A stretch of 64,000 nucleotides of DNA, taken from DATFVJ01 sp963851085 (GTDB taxonomy: Bacteria > Actinomycetota > Actinomycetes > Streptosporangiales > Streptosporangiaceae). Shown here piece after piece: positions 35,656 to 43,654 of this stretch. The DNA is taken from positions 248,001 to 312,000 of the forward strand of contig CAWKNX010000018.1 in the NCBI GenBank assembly GCA_963851085.1, given 5' to 3'. Both the position numbers and the translations under genes were made by a program. The notes under the pieces are model-generated. The model was not told the origin of the DNA. It ran no database searches and saw nothing but the letters and a program-made list of their open reading frames with translations. Numbering within the stretch: the first letter of the stretch is position 1; every line of letters begins with the position of its first letter.

Positions 35656-37044
35656 TTATACGTCGGTGATCTCAGCGATGTCAGTGACGTGATGATGCAC
35701 CTGCCCGTCCACCAGATCCTTCGGGACGAGGGCGGGCCAGAGGCCGAGCAGCTGTGAGGGTCTGCCCGTCATCCCCCGCCCGGCCCCGGTCATTCCCCAC
35801 GGTGGCGCCGACAGGGCGAGCGGCACGAGTTCGCGGCCCACACGGGCGGCGGTCTCCGCGTCCGCGCACCGCCACGCCATCCGCAGCAGAACCTCGGGAA
35901 TTTCGTCGGTGTCACGGGGTGGCACGATCGCACCATGCAGGGCGTTCACGCCCCAGTACTCCGCCAGCCATTCGTCGACGGCCAGGCCGGCCAGTTCGGT
36001 GCGCTTGCGCAGGATCATCTCGGTCGCGCGTGCCTTGGCATGCGCGTCCGGCCAGCCGAACGCCACCCTGGCCTCGCCCGACCAGCCCGCGGGATAGCAG
36101 GCGAGGGCCTTGTAGGTGCCTGTCGCATGGCGGCCGCGCGCCCCGCTCACCCGGACCCGGTCACCGCCAAGGTCGTCGAGCCGCAGGGCGGTGAAGTCGG
36201 CGACCACGTCCGGCGTCACGTAGGCGGCGGGATCGTGCACCTCGTAAAGGAGCTGGTGCCGTACCGTGTCGAAGTCGACGCGGCCGCCCGTGCCGGGCGG
36301 CTTGGTGATCACCGCGGTGCCGTCCGGCTCGCACTCGGCGATCGGGTAGGCCAGGTTCCACGGTTGCGCTATGGTCCACCAGTCGCCGGAGTAGTTGCCA
36401 CCCGTGGACTGGCCGGAACACTCGCACAGGTGCCCGATCGCGGTTCCCGCGGCCAGCAGGTTCCAGTCGTGGGCCGCCCAGCCGTATTCGTGCATGAGCG
36501 GCGCGAGGAAAAGTGACGGGTCGGCCACTCTGCCGGTGATGACGATGTCGGCGCCGTCGGCGAGCGCGGCGACGATCGGGCGCGCGCCCAGGTAGGCGCT
36601 GGCGAACAACGCCGGGCCGGGAAAATCGCGCCAGGGCTCACCGGTCTCGGCGTTGGTGAGGCCACCGGGCGGGGCGGCGAGGTCGCCGAGCCGCGGCATC
36701 AGGTCGTCGCCGCTGACGGTGGCGATCCGCAGGCCGCTGAGGCCAAGCTGCGCAGCCACCTTCGCCGCCTCCTGGCCGGCCGCGACCGGATTGATGCCAC
36801 CCGCGTTCGTGATCACCTTCGTGCGCCCGCTCGCGACATACGGCATGGCGAGCTGGAGGTAGAACGGCAGGTCCCTGGTGAAGCCGGCGCCTGGATCGCG
36901 CAGCCGGTCCTTCTGCAGGATCGCCAGGGTGAGCTCGGCAAGGGCCTCCAGGCACAGGTAGTCGACGCCCGCGTCGAGCAGTGTCGTCACCGAGGTCACG
37001 GAGTCGCCGTAGAAGCCCTGGCCGCCGGCCACGCGCACGGTCAC
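35656..37044 (-). CDS. Acyclic terpene utilization AtuA family protein (DUF1446)
   Basis: A 462-residue DUF1446 protein. It starts with VRVAGGQGFYGDS, continues with DYLCLEALAELTLAILQKDR, TNAGGINPVAAGQEAAKVAA, TGRVADPSLFLAPLMHEYGW and CECSGQSTGGNYSGDWW, and ends with the AtuA C-terminal segment ending in MTGRPSQLL. In Pseudomonas AtuA belongs to the geranyl-CoA pathway; the biochemistry is unproven. With fatty-acid genes at 40.8-45.6 kb, a role in branched acyl-CoA use is plausible. The GTG/ATG at 37044 begins the conserved block. Confidence 0.88.
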   Translation of the reverse strand: MTVRVAGGQGFYGDSVTSVTTLLDAGVDYLCLEALAELTLAILQKDRLRDPGAGFTRDLPFYLQLAMPYVASGRTKVITNAGGINPVAAGQEAAKVAAQLGLSGLRIATVSGDDLMPRLGDLAAPPGGLTNAETGEPWRDFPGPALFASAYLGARPIVAALADGADIVITGRVADPSLFLAPLMHEYGWAAHDWNLLAAGTAIGHLCECSGQSTGGNYSGDWWTIAQPWNLAYPIAECEPDGTAVITKPPGTGGRVDFDTVRHQLLYEVHDPAAYVTPDVVADFTALRLDDLGGDRVRVSGARGRHATGTYKALACYPAGWSGEARVAFGWPDAHAKARATEMILRKRTELAGLAVDEWLAEYWGVNALHGAIVPPRDTDEIPEVLLRMAWRCADAETAARVGRELVPLALSAPPWGMTGAGRGMTGRPSQLLGLWPALVPKDLVDGQVHHHVTDIAEITDV

Positions 37045-37130
37045 CTCGTCACCTCCACGGAACTCGGGCTCAGCGCCGATTCTCCCCCATCAGATCCTGA
37101 ACGGCTGCGCAGGGAGTCGGTGAGCTGAAA

Positions 37131-37388
37131 GGTGTCACGCCCGGGGCGGGTGTTGCGGGGGGTTCCGGGCCAATCGGGGGTCTTGCCCCCCCAGATGGGC
37201 ACGGTCCCCCCGGGCAAGCGCAGCCTCAACGGGTGCGCAGGGAGCGGGGTGACCTGAAGGGTGTCACGCCCGGGGCGGGTGTTGCGGGGGGTTCCGGGCC
37301 AATCGGGGGTCTTGCCCCCCCAGATGGGCACGGTCCCCCCGGGCAAGCGCAGCCTCAACGGGTGCGCAGGGAGCGGGGTGACCTGATG
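37131..37388. repeat. 129 bp tandem repeat, two full copies with partial flanks
   Basis: Copies at 37131-37259 and 37260-37388 are almost identical, and the first bases of a third begin at 37389 (GGTGTCACGCCCG). Each holds GGGGGTCTTGCCCCCC and GGTCCCCCCGGGC stem-forming stretches. A diverged partial copy precedes 37131. Non-coding. Confidence 0.93.
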
Positions 37389-37496
37389 GGTGTCACGCCC
37401 GCCGGGGGGCCTCGCTGTTCGCCAAGATCGATGGCCCGTTGGGCGGGCTATCCCACGGTGGTCAATAGGTACCATCGCCTTTGACCCACGGCGGCT

Positions 37497-37553
37497 TTCA
37501 TGATCGCGGTAACTTTTCCGCACATACCGCCGAGAAGTTACCGCGATCATGAA
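37497..37553. repeat. 57 bp hairpin element, copy 1
   Basis: Arms of 19 bp (TTCATGATCGCGGTAACTT and its exact complement, 37497-37515 and 37535-37553) enclose a 19-base loop TTCCGCACATACCGCCGAG. A second copy lies at 59157-59213, with arms and loop conserved. Confidence 0.92.
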
Positions 37554-37684
37554 GCCCGGCGCTGCCCGGGCCGCGGCCATCGCCCGGATCATGATCCATG
37601 GCCCGTTGGGCGGGCTACAGCACGTCCTGCCGGACATCGATCAAGCTTCGCCGGGCGCTCCGGCTCGGGAACGCGGCAGTCTCC

Positions 37685-37853
37685 ATATGAGGCTGTCGCA
37701 CAACTCGTGATCTTGAAAAGTCAAGCTCATTTTGTGCGGCGTGTTGCGTCGATGATCTCCACTCAGCAGGCTCAGAGGCCCAAAAACTGGGGTCCACGCT
37801 CCACTCGGGCCTACTGCCGATGGCCTGGACAGGGTTACGCGACAGCCTCATAT
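37685..37853. mobile_element. 169 bp MITE-like element with 15 bp perfect terminal inverted repeats
   Basis: ATATGAGGCTGTCGC (37685-37699) is the exact complement of 37839-37853. GAGGCTGTCGCA is like the ends of some actinobacterial insertion sequences. The 139 bp inside encode no transposase, so this looks like a non-autonomous element or an IS reduced to its ends. Its lower GC content than the neighbourhood also suggests insertion. Confidence 0.65.
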
Positions 37854-37940
37854 AGCTGGCCACGCACCACGATCATGAAATCCGGCTCCGGCGCGGCGGC
37901 GACGCTGAGCGATGACAAGCTACGAAGCGGAAGGGCAGCG

Positions 37941-40688
37941 TCACGGCGGCGCGGCGAGGCGGCGCAGCGCGCCCCGGACGACCTCGGGGTCGGTCGTGGT
38001 CCAGAACGGCGGCAGCGACGCGCGGAGAAAACTGCCGTACCGCGCAGTGACGAGCCGCGGGTCGAGGATGGCGACGACACCCCGGTCCGTCATCGTGCGC
38101 AGCAGGCGGCCCGTGCCCTGAGCGAGCAGCAGCGCCGCGCCCGTCGCGGCGACGGCCATGAACCCGTTGCCGCCGTGCGCCGTGACGGCTCGCTGCCTGG
38201 CCGAGGCCAGCGGGTCGTCCGGCCGGGGAAACGGGATCCGGTCGATTACCACGAGCTGCAATGACGGGCCGGGCACGTCGACGCCCTGCCACAGCGACAG
38301 GGTGCCGAACAGGCACGTGGCCTCGTCCGCGGCGAACTGCGTGATCAGCTGCGAGGTCGCGTCGTCACCCTGGCAAAGCAGCGGGTAGCCGACCCGGTCG
38401 CGCAATTCGTCGGCGGCCTGCCTCGCCGCCCGCATCGACGAGAACAACCCGAGCGTCCGGCCGCCAGCCGCCACGATCAGCTCGCAGAGTTCGGTGAAGT
38501 AGGCCTCGGGCAGCCCGTCGCGGCCTGGCGGCGGCAGGTGGCGTGCCACATAGAGGATGCCGCTGCGCGGGTGGTCGAACGGCGAGCCGACATCGATCCC
38601 GGACCAGGCGAGCGCCGCCATCCGTTTGCCTTCGCCGTCCCCGGTGCTGGATTCGTCCAGGGCCTCGCTGCCGGTGGCCCCGGCCGGGGATCCATCCGCC
38701 GCCCGCACCCCCGCGGCATCGGCCGTGACGGCCGCTGCGCGCGGTGTCTCCCGGCCAGCGGCGTCAGCCGCCCGGCGCGGTGAGAGGCCGGCGGCGGCGC
38801 TGGGCTCGGCCGCGGAGCCGTCCGTCCTGGACTGACCGCGCTGCCCACGGAGGGCGGCCCCCCCGGCAGCCCCGGCAGCCCCGGTTCCCCCGGCAGCCCC
38901 GATAGCCCCGCTTCCCCCGGCAGCCCCGGTTCCCCCGGTTCCCCCGGCAGCCCCGGTTCCCCCGGTAGCCCCGATAGCCCCGGTTCCCCCGGCCTCCCCG
39001 GCAGCCTCGGCCTCCCCGGCAGCCCCAGCAGTCCCGGCAGATCCAGTTCCCCCGGCGGCCCCGGCCTCCCCGGCCTCCCCGGCCTCCCCGGCAGCCTCGA
39101 CCCCCCCGGAAGGTGCGGCCGACCCGGGGGCCGGCTCCGCGCAGCCGTTAGGGACAATCTGCCTTTCCGCGGGCCTGGGTGTGACCCCGCTGCCGCCCGC
39201 TGGCGGCGGTGGCAGCCCCCACTGCCGCGCCAGCGGCTCGAACGACCCGCCCAGCGCGAGCGTTGCGGAGGTGAGCACCACCGTGTGGCGGCCGAACAGC
39301 CGCTCGGCGAGCATCGCGCCGACGTCGAGCGGTGCCACCCGCAGCGCAGGTGGACGCCGCGAGTCCTCCGCGTACGGGCGGTCCAGCCAGACCACTTCGC
39401 GCCGGGCCGCGATGTCCGGGTCGAAGGATTGCCGCAGCCGCGCGGAGGTGTCATGCACTTCTTCCACGGCGGTCAGCGCCGCGCGGCCGACGGCGAGAGC
39501 CTCCGGGTCGTCCTCGCTGCGCCCGAGCACAACCCGCAGCTCTGAGGCACACTCGTGCGCCGCGTCTCGGGCCACAACGAGCGACGCGGCCAGCGCCTCT
39601 GGCAGCACGTCGATGCGGCCGCCCGGTATATCGGCCAGGACGAGCGCGAGCCCCTCGCCCGCCGCGCCGAGGCGGTCCGCCACGCCCGTCTCGACCAGCC
39701 GGCCGGAGCGCCTGGCCGCGGTATCCACCATCGACGCGCTCAATTCCCGGGTGGCGACCGAGGTGACCCTGTCGACCAGGTCATGCGCCTCGTCGATGAT
39801 CACCACGTCGTGTTCCGGCAGGACGTGGAAGTCCTCGATCGCGTCGATCGCGAGCAGCGCGTGGTTGGTAACGACGATGTCGGCCGCTCCGGCCTCGTCA
39901 CGCGCCCTCTCTGCGAAGCAGTCCGTGCGCATCGGGCAGCGCGTACCCAGGCACTCCCGCGCGGACACCGCGACCTGGCGCCAGGCCCGGTCGTCCACGC
40001 CTGGCACGAGTTCATCGCGGTCGCCCGTCGCGGTGGTCTCGGCCCATTCGTGCAGGCGCCGCACCTGCCTGCCGACCGCGGAGACCGTGCGGGCGTCGAA
40101 GAGGACCTCTTCTGGGTCGTCGGGCGCCCCGGCCTGGAGCCGGTGCAGGCAGAGGTAGTTGCGGCGGCCCTTGAGGATCGCGAACACGGGCTCGCGGATG
40201 AGCGAGGGCCTGAGGGCGTCGGCGAGGCGCGGGAGGTCGCGTTCGATGAGCTGGCGTTGCAGGGCGATGGTGGCGGTCGACACGACCACAGCCGCATCGG
40301 CCGTCAGCGCGTGCCTGATGGCCGGGACGAGATAGGCCAGTGATTTCCCGGTTCCGGTTCCGGCCTGGACGGCGAGATGCTGTCCGGCATCGATGGCGTC
40401 GCGGACCGCCCCCGCCATCGCGACCTGCCCTGGCCGCTCGGCACCGCCGATGCCAGCGACCGCGGCCGCGAGCAGGACTGGAACATCGGGCAGCGCGCTG
40501 GGCTGGTCCCCACCGCGGTACCCCGGGTCGTGGTGCCCCGGGTCGTGGTGCCCCGGGTCGTGGTGCCCCGGGTCGTGGTGCCCCGGGTCGTGGTGCCCCG
40601 GGTCGTGGTGCCCCGGGTCGCGGCACCCGGGGCCGGGGTCCGAGGGGCGCGGGTTCCCGTGCTGGGGGCGGATTTCACCGGCGGGCAC
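37941..40688 (-). CDS. DinG/XPD-type Fe-S DNA helicase with large low-complexity insert
   Basis: A 915-residue SF2 helicase. Residues 27-56 are six HHDPG repeats. The core has QAGTGTGKS (Walker A, 109-116), four Cys of an XPD-type 4Fe-4S domain (Cys 180, 246, 251, 257), VVIIDEAHD (DEAH, about 297-303), TSATLALGG, and a C-terminal helicase domain ending in GTGRLLR, motif VI. It should unwind DNA 5'-3' in repair or replication restart. Between the two parts of helicase domain 2, residues about 497-690 are an Ala/Gly/Glu/Thr low-complexity insert (pure GxA/GxG triplets at about 531-613). The start is the GTG at 40688. Normal homologues are about 650-700 residues. Confidence 0.9.
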   Translation of the reverse strand: MPAGEIRPQHGNPRPSDPGPGCRDPGHHDPGHHDPGHHDPGHHDPGHHDPGHHDPGYRGGDQPSALPDVPVLLAAAVAGIGGAERPGQVAMAGAVRDAIDAGQHLAVQAGTGTGKSLAYLVPAIRHALTADAAVVVSTATIALQRQLIERDLPRLADALRPSLIREPVFAILKGRRNYLCLHRLQAGAPDDPEEVLFDARTVSAVGRQVRRLHEWAETTATGDRDELVPGVDDRAWRQVAVSARECLGTRCPMRTDCFAERARDEAGAADIVVTNHALLAIDAIEDFHVLPEHDVVIIDEAHDLVDRVTSVATRELSASMVDTAARRSGRLVETGVADRLGAAGEGLALVLADIPGGRIDVLPEALAASLVVARDAAHECASELRVVLGRSEDDPEALAVGRAALTAVEEVHDTSARLRQSFDPDIAARREVVWLDRPYAEDSRRPPALRVAPLDVGAMLAERLFGRHTVVLTSATLALGGSFEPLARQWGLPPPPAGGSGVTPRPAERQIVPNGCAEPAPGSAAPSGGVEAAGEAGEAGEAGAAGGTGSAGTAGAAGEAEAAGEAGGTGAIGATGGTGAAGGTGGTGAAGGSGAIGAAGGTGAAGAAGGAALRGQRGQSRTDGSAAEPSAAAGLSPRRAADAAGRETPRAAAVTADAAGVRAADGSPAGATGSEALDESSTGDGEGKRMAALAWSGIDVGSPFDHPRSGILYVARHLPPPGRDGLPEAYFTELCELIVAAGGRTLGLFSSMRAARQAADELRDRVGYPLLCQGDDATSQLITQFAADEATCLFGTLSLWQGVDVPGPSLQLVVIDRIPFPRPDDPLASARQRAVTAHGGNGFMAVAATGAALLLAQGTGRLLRTMTDRGVVAILDPRLVTARYGSFLRASLPPFWTTTDPEVVRGALRRLAAPP
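40521..40610. repeat. Six 15 bp tandem repeats at the 5' end of the DinG gene
   Basis: CCCCGGGTCGTGGTG is repeated six times without change (plus strand), coding for HHDPG on the minus strand. Identical DNA copies suggest recent expansion and probable length variation. The unit has no spacers, so it is not a CRISPR. Confidence 0.93.
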
Positions 40689-40782
40689 GGTGACGACGCT
40701 ACCGTGGCGTGCGGCCCCGCTCTCGTAGAGTGGCTAGATAGCTGCTGCCGGGTCTTTACGGTCGTGAGGTAAGCTCGCACTG

Positions 40783-40799
40783 ACCGAATGTCATTCGGT
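40783..40799. promoter_or_regulatory. Candidate TetR-type operator upstream of the thiolase gene
   Basis: ACCGAATG-T-CATTCGGT is a perfect 8 bp inverted repeat around one base, 40 bp upstream of the thiolase GTG. The shape suits a TetR-family fatty-acid regulator. The regulator itself is not nearby. Confidence 0.55.
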
Positions 40800-40838
40800 T
40801 TTGCTTACGCAACCTGCTGGACTCTCATGGAGGGCGTC

Positions 40839-41981
40839 GTGGCTGAGGCCTACATTGTCGGAGCCGTTCGTACCCCCATCGGCAAGCGGAACGGCGGCCT
40901 GGCCGGCGTGCATTCCGCGGACCTGGCCGCGCACGTGCTTGCCGAACTGGTCAGGCGCACCGGCGTCGACCCCGCCGCGGTGGATGACGTGATCATGGGC
41001 TGCGTGTCGCAGGTCGGCCCGCAGACCTTCGATATCGCCCGCACCGCCTGGCTTTCCGCCGGGCTGCCTGAGAGCGTGCCGGGTGTCACGATCGACCGGC
41101 AGTGCGGTTCGTCACAGCAGGCAGTCCACTTCGCCGCCCAGGCGGTGCTGTCAGGCACGCAGGACCTGGTGGTGGCGGCCGGTGTCGAGAACATGAGCAC
41201 GGTCAAGATGGGATCGAGCGCGGCACTCGGGCCAGGCATGCCGCTGCCCTGGGGCGACGGATGGACCGAGCGTTACGGCAAGCAGGAGATCTCACAGTTC
41301 CGCGGCGCGCAGTTGATCTGCGAGAAGTGGGGCATCAAGCGGTCCGAACTCGAGGAGTTCGCACTCGAGAGCCACCGGCGTGCGCTCGCGGCGATCGACG
41401 AGGGCCGGTTCGAGCGCGAGATCACGCCGATCGCCGGAGTGTCCACCGACGAGGGCCCGCGCCGTGACACTTCCCTGGAGAAGATGGCGGGCCTCGACCC
41501 GCTGCGTGAGGGCTGGGAGGTCACGGCGGCCACCGCGTCACAGATCTCGGACGGCGCCGCGGCGCTGCTCATCGCGTCCGAGGCGGCGGCGGCGCGGTAC
41601 GGGCTGACTCCCCGGGCCCGGATCCACTCACTCGCCGTAACCGGAGCCGATCCGGTGTTCATGCTGACCGGCCCGATTCCCGCGACCGAGCGGGCCCTGA
41701 CCGCCGCGAGCCTCGACGTCTCGGACATCGACGTCTTCGAGGTCAACGAGGCGTTCGCGCCGGTGCTCATCGCGTGGTCGGCGGACACGGGTGCGCCGCT
41801 CGCGAAGACGAACCCGAACGGCGGCGCGATCGCGCTCGGTCATCCGCTCGGCGCGTCCGGAGCCATCCTGATGACCAAGCTGGTGCACGAACTCGAGCGC
41901 ACCGGCGGCAGATACGGGCTCCAGACGATGTGTGAGGGCGGCGGCCAGGCCAACGCCACCATCATCGAACGCGTGGCCTGA
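40839..41981 (+). CDS. Acetyl-CoA C-acyltransferase (thiolase)
   Basis: A 380-residue thiolase for the last step of beta-oxidation or for acetoacetyl-CoA chemistry. Active-site residues: Cys in DRQCGSSQQAVHFAA, His in NPNGGAIALGHPLGASGA, Cys in QTMCEGGGQANA, and NEAFAPV in between. The GTG at 40839 is preferred because GGAGGG lies 5 bases upstream inside an ATGGAGGGCGTC leader; ATG 40827 and a frame back to 40788 are less likely. It is 19 bp upstream of the enoyl-CoA hydratase gene, so the two are an operon. Confidence 0.94.
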   Translation: MAEAYIVGAVRTPIGKRNGGLAGVHSADLAAHVLAELVRRTGVDPAAVDDVIMGCVSQVGPQTFDIARTAWLSAGLPESVPGVTIDRQCGSSQQAVHFAAQAVLSGTQDLVVAAGVENMSTVKMGSSAALGPGMPLPWGDGWTERYGKQEISQFRGAQLICEKWGIKRSELEEFALESHRRALAAIDEGRFEREITPIAGVSTDEGPRRDTSLEKMAGLDPLREGWEVTAATASQISDGAAALLIASEAAAARYGLTPRARIHSLAVTGADPVFMLTGPIPATERALTAASLDVSDIDVFEVNEAFAPVLIAWSADTGAPLAKTNPNGGAIALGHPLGASGAILMTKLVHELERTGGRYGLQTMCEGGGQANATIIERVA

Positions 41982-42000
41982 TCGAACGCCCGGGCCCGCC

Positions 42001-42807
42001 ATGGCTGACGCTGACGGTCCCGCTGTCCGCTGTGAGGTGTCCGCCCGGGTCGCGCGCATCACCCTGAACCGTCCCGGGTACCGCAACGCCCTCAGCGCGG
42101 AGGTGATCGACGGGCTGCTCGCGGCGTTCGACAAGGTGCGGGCGGACGACGCGGTCAGGGCCGTGGTCTTGACCGGTGCGGGCGAGAAGGCGTTCTGCGC
42201 GGGCGGCGACCTCAGCGATCTCGCCAGACTGGGCGCGGCGGGCCTCGATGCGGACGCCGACGCGGCAGTGGAACGCAGTGGGCCGTTCCGGCTGTTTTCC
42301 GCGTTCCGCGATCTCGGCAAGCCGGTCATCGCCCGTATCGCCGGTCACGCGCTCGGCGGTGGGCTCGGGCTCGCCGTCTCGTGTGACATCGCGATCGCGG
42401 CCGACGACGTCAGGCTCGGCACGCCAGAGATCAACGTGGGCCTCTGGCCGATGATGATCATGGCCGTCCTGAACAGGAACGTAGCGCCCAAGCAGGCGTT
42501 CAAGCTGTACTACACGGGGCAGCCGGTCAGTGCGCACGAGGCCGTCAGAATCGGTCTTCTCACCGAAGCTGTCCCGCGCGGCGACCTCGACAAGCGCGTG
42601 GACGAACTCGCCGACCTGATCGCGGGAAAGAGCCCGGCCGCGCTCAGGCTCGGCCGCGCGGCCTTCTTCGACATTGAGGGAAGGCCGCTGCGCGATCAAC
42701 TCGCTCACCTGCTTGAGCAGCTCGCGGTGCTTGCCGCCACCGACGATGCCCGCGAGGGGATAGCGGCGTTCCTGGAAAAGCGCCCGCCGCGTTTCACGGG
42801 GAGCTGA
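42001..42807 (+). CDS. Enoyl-CoA hydratase/isomerase family protein
   Basis: A 268-residue crotonase-fold protein. ITLNRPGYRNALSAEV starts the fold; AFCAGGDLSDL and GHALGGGLGLAVSCDIAIAADD form the oxyanion hole. Of the two classical Glu, one is in GTPEINVGLWP, while the position of the other is occupied by LGGGLGLA, so it may be an isomerase or hydrolase rather than a plain hydratase. The ATG at 42001 follows the thiolase stop by 19 bp. Confidence 0.92.
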   Translation: MADADGPAVRCEVSARVARITLNRPGYRNALSAEVIDGLLAAFDKVRADDAVRAVVLTGAGEKAFCAGGDLSDLARLGAAGLDADADAAVERSGPFRLFSAFRDLGKPVIARIAGHALGGGLGLAVSCDIAIAADDVRLGTPEINVGLWPMMIMAVLNRNVAPKQAFKLYYTGQPVSAHEAVRIGLLTEAVPRGDLDKRVDELADLIAGKSPAALRLGRAAFFDIEGRPLRDQLAHLLEQLAVLAATDDAREGIAAFLEKRPPRFTGS

Positions 42808-42860
42808 TCCGGTCAGGCACGTCTGGCCAGACGGCCTGCTTGCCGTGCCGGCGTCAGGGT

Positions 42861-43439
42861 TCAGCCATCTCCGTGGTCGGCGCCGTAACGGCGATCCCGG
42901 CTGTCGGCGCCATGATGGGGCCCCTGCCGGGCGGCCGCGCCACGAAGCTCGCCCGCCAGCCGGGCGAGCGCCTGTGCACGGGCGTGCTCGGTGACCGTGA
43001 AAGGTGCCCACCGCCGCCAGACGCTGACGCGGCCGGATCCTGGCACCCCGACCGTCAGCCGGTGCGGTGGCGGCTCTCCCGGCACCTTGTGCGCCTCCTC
43101 GGCACCGAGCAGCCTGGCCAGCGCCTGGCCGAGCTGATCCGGGCGCCGGGCAAGCGAGGCCGCGATATCGAGCGCGCGTGCAGGGGCATCGACCAGCGCG
43201 TGCGGGTCGGTTCTGGTAATCGACACCTGCGGGCTGATCTCGTGCAGAGCGCAGATCAGCGAGCCGATCTTGGTCGCATCGGGCATGTCGACCACCAGAT
43301 CGTCTGTGACGGTGGCCGCGTCCTTGCCGTGCACCGCAAGGCTCAAGATGTTCACGCCGTGCTCGGCGAGTGCGGTCGCGAGCGTGGCGAGCCCGCCTGG
43401 ATTGTCGGGCAGATCGACCCGGAGCTTGTACAGCGGCAT
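42861..43439 (-). CDS. ACT-domain protein
   Basis: A 192-residue protein whose first 75 residues form an ACT domain (YKLRVDLPDNPGGLATLATALAEHGVNILSLAV), a fold that binds amino acids. A second, weaker part follows. It is a stand-alone sensor, not an enzyme. The ATG at 43439 follows GGGAGG. It is convergent with the enoyl-CoA hydratase gene and does not clearly belong to an operon. Confidence 0.82.
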   Translation of the reverse strand: MPLYKLRVDLPDNPGGLATLATALAEHGVNILSLAVHGKDAATVTDDLVVDMPDATKIGSLICALHEISPQVSITRTDPHALVDAPARALDIAASLARRPDQLGQALARLLGAEEAHKVPGEPPPHRLTVGVPGSGRVSVWRRWAPFTVTEHARAQALARLAGELRGAAARQGPHHGADSRDRRYGADHGDG

Positions 43440-43548
43440 ACCCCAACCTCCCGGCCGTCGAGCCTGCTTGCTACGACTTAACAGTGTGGGAGGTTTGTTA
43501 CCGATGTGCTTCTGGCCCGTGACGTAAGTGTGACGGCAGGCAACAGAC

Positions 43549-43580
43549 GGGGCCCGGGGTTCCCTGGAACCCCGGGCCCC
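43549..43580 (-). terminator. Hairpin terminator of the acyl-CoA dehydrogenase gene
   Basis: A perfect 15 bp stem (GGGGCCCGGGGTTCC and complement) with a 2-base loop, 75 bp past the dehydrogenase stop on the minus strand. Confidence 0.85.
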
Positions 43581-43654
43581 GGCCCCAGAGGGCCGCACCG
43601 CATCGCACCCGGCCGGCTGATCACGCACCAGCCGGCCGGTCGCACGCTCGCCGG

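Larger units (their letters stand above)
37045..37940. other. 896 bp repeat-filled intergenic region
   Basis: No gene is supported here. It contains the 129 bp tandem repeat, one copy of the 57 bp hairpin element and the 169 bp MITE-like element (listed separately). A direct repeat ATGGCCCGTTGGGCGGGCTA also occurs near 37430-37450 and again near 37597-37617, flanking the hairpin element. Confidence 0.8.

Noticed and set aside
37500..38264. A 254-codon plus-strand frame starting in the hairpin element
   Set aside because: It runs through repeats and the antisense of the DinG gene and has no motif.
38477..39454. Collagen-like GxP repeats (GLPGEPGLPGEP type) in a second minus-strand frame
   Set aside because: They come from reading the DinG Ala/Gly insert one base out of frame; the helicase frame is continuous.
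40521..40610. Short regular repeats that might be a CRISPR
   Set aside because: The units are contiguous, 15 bp, in frame and without spacers.
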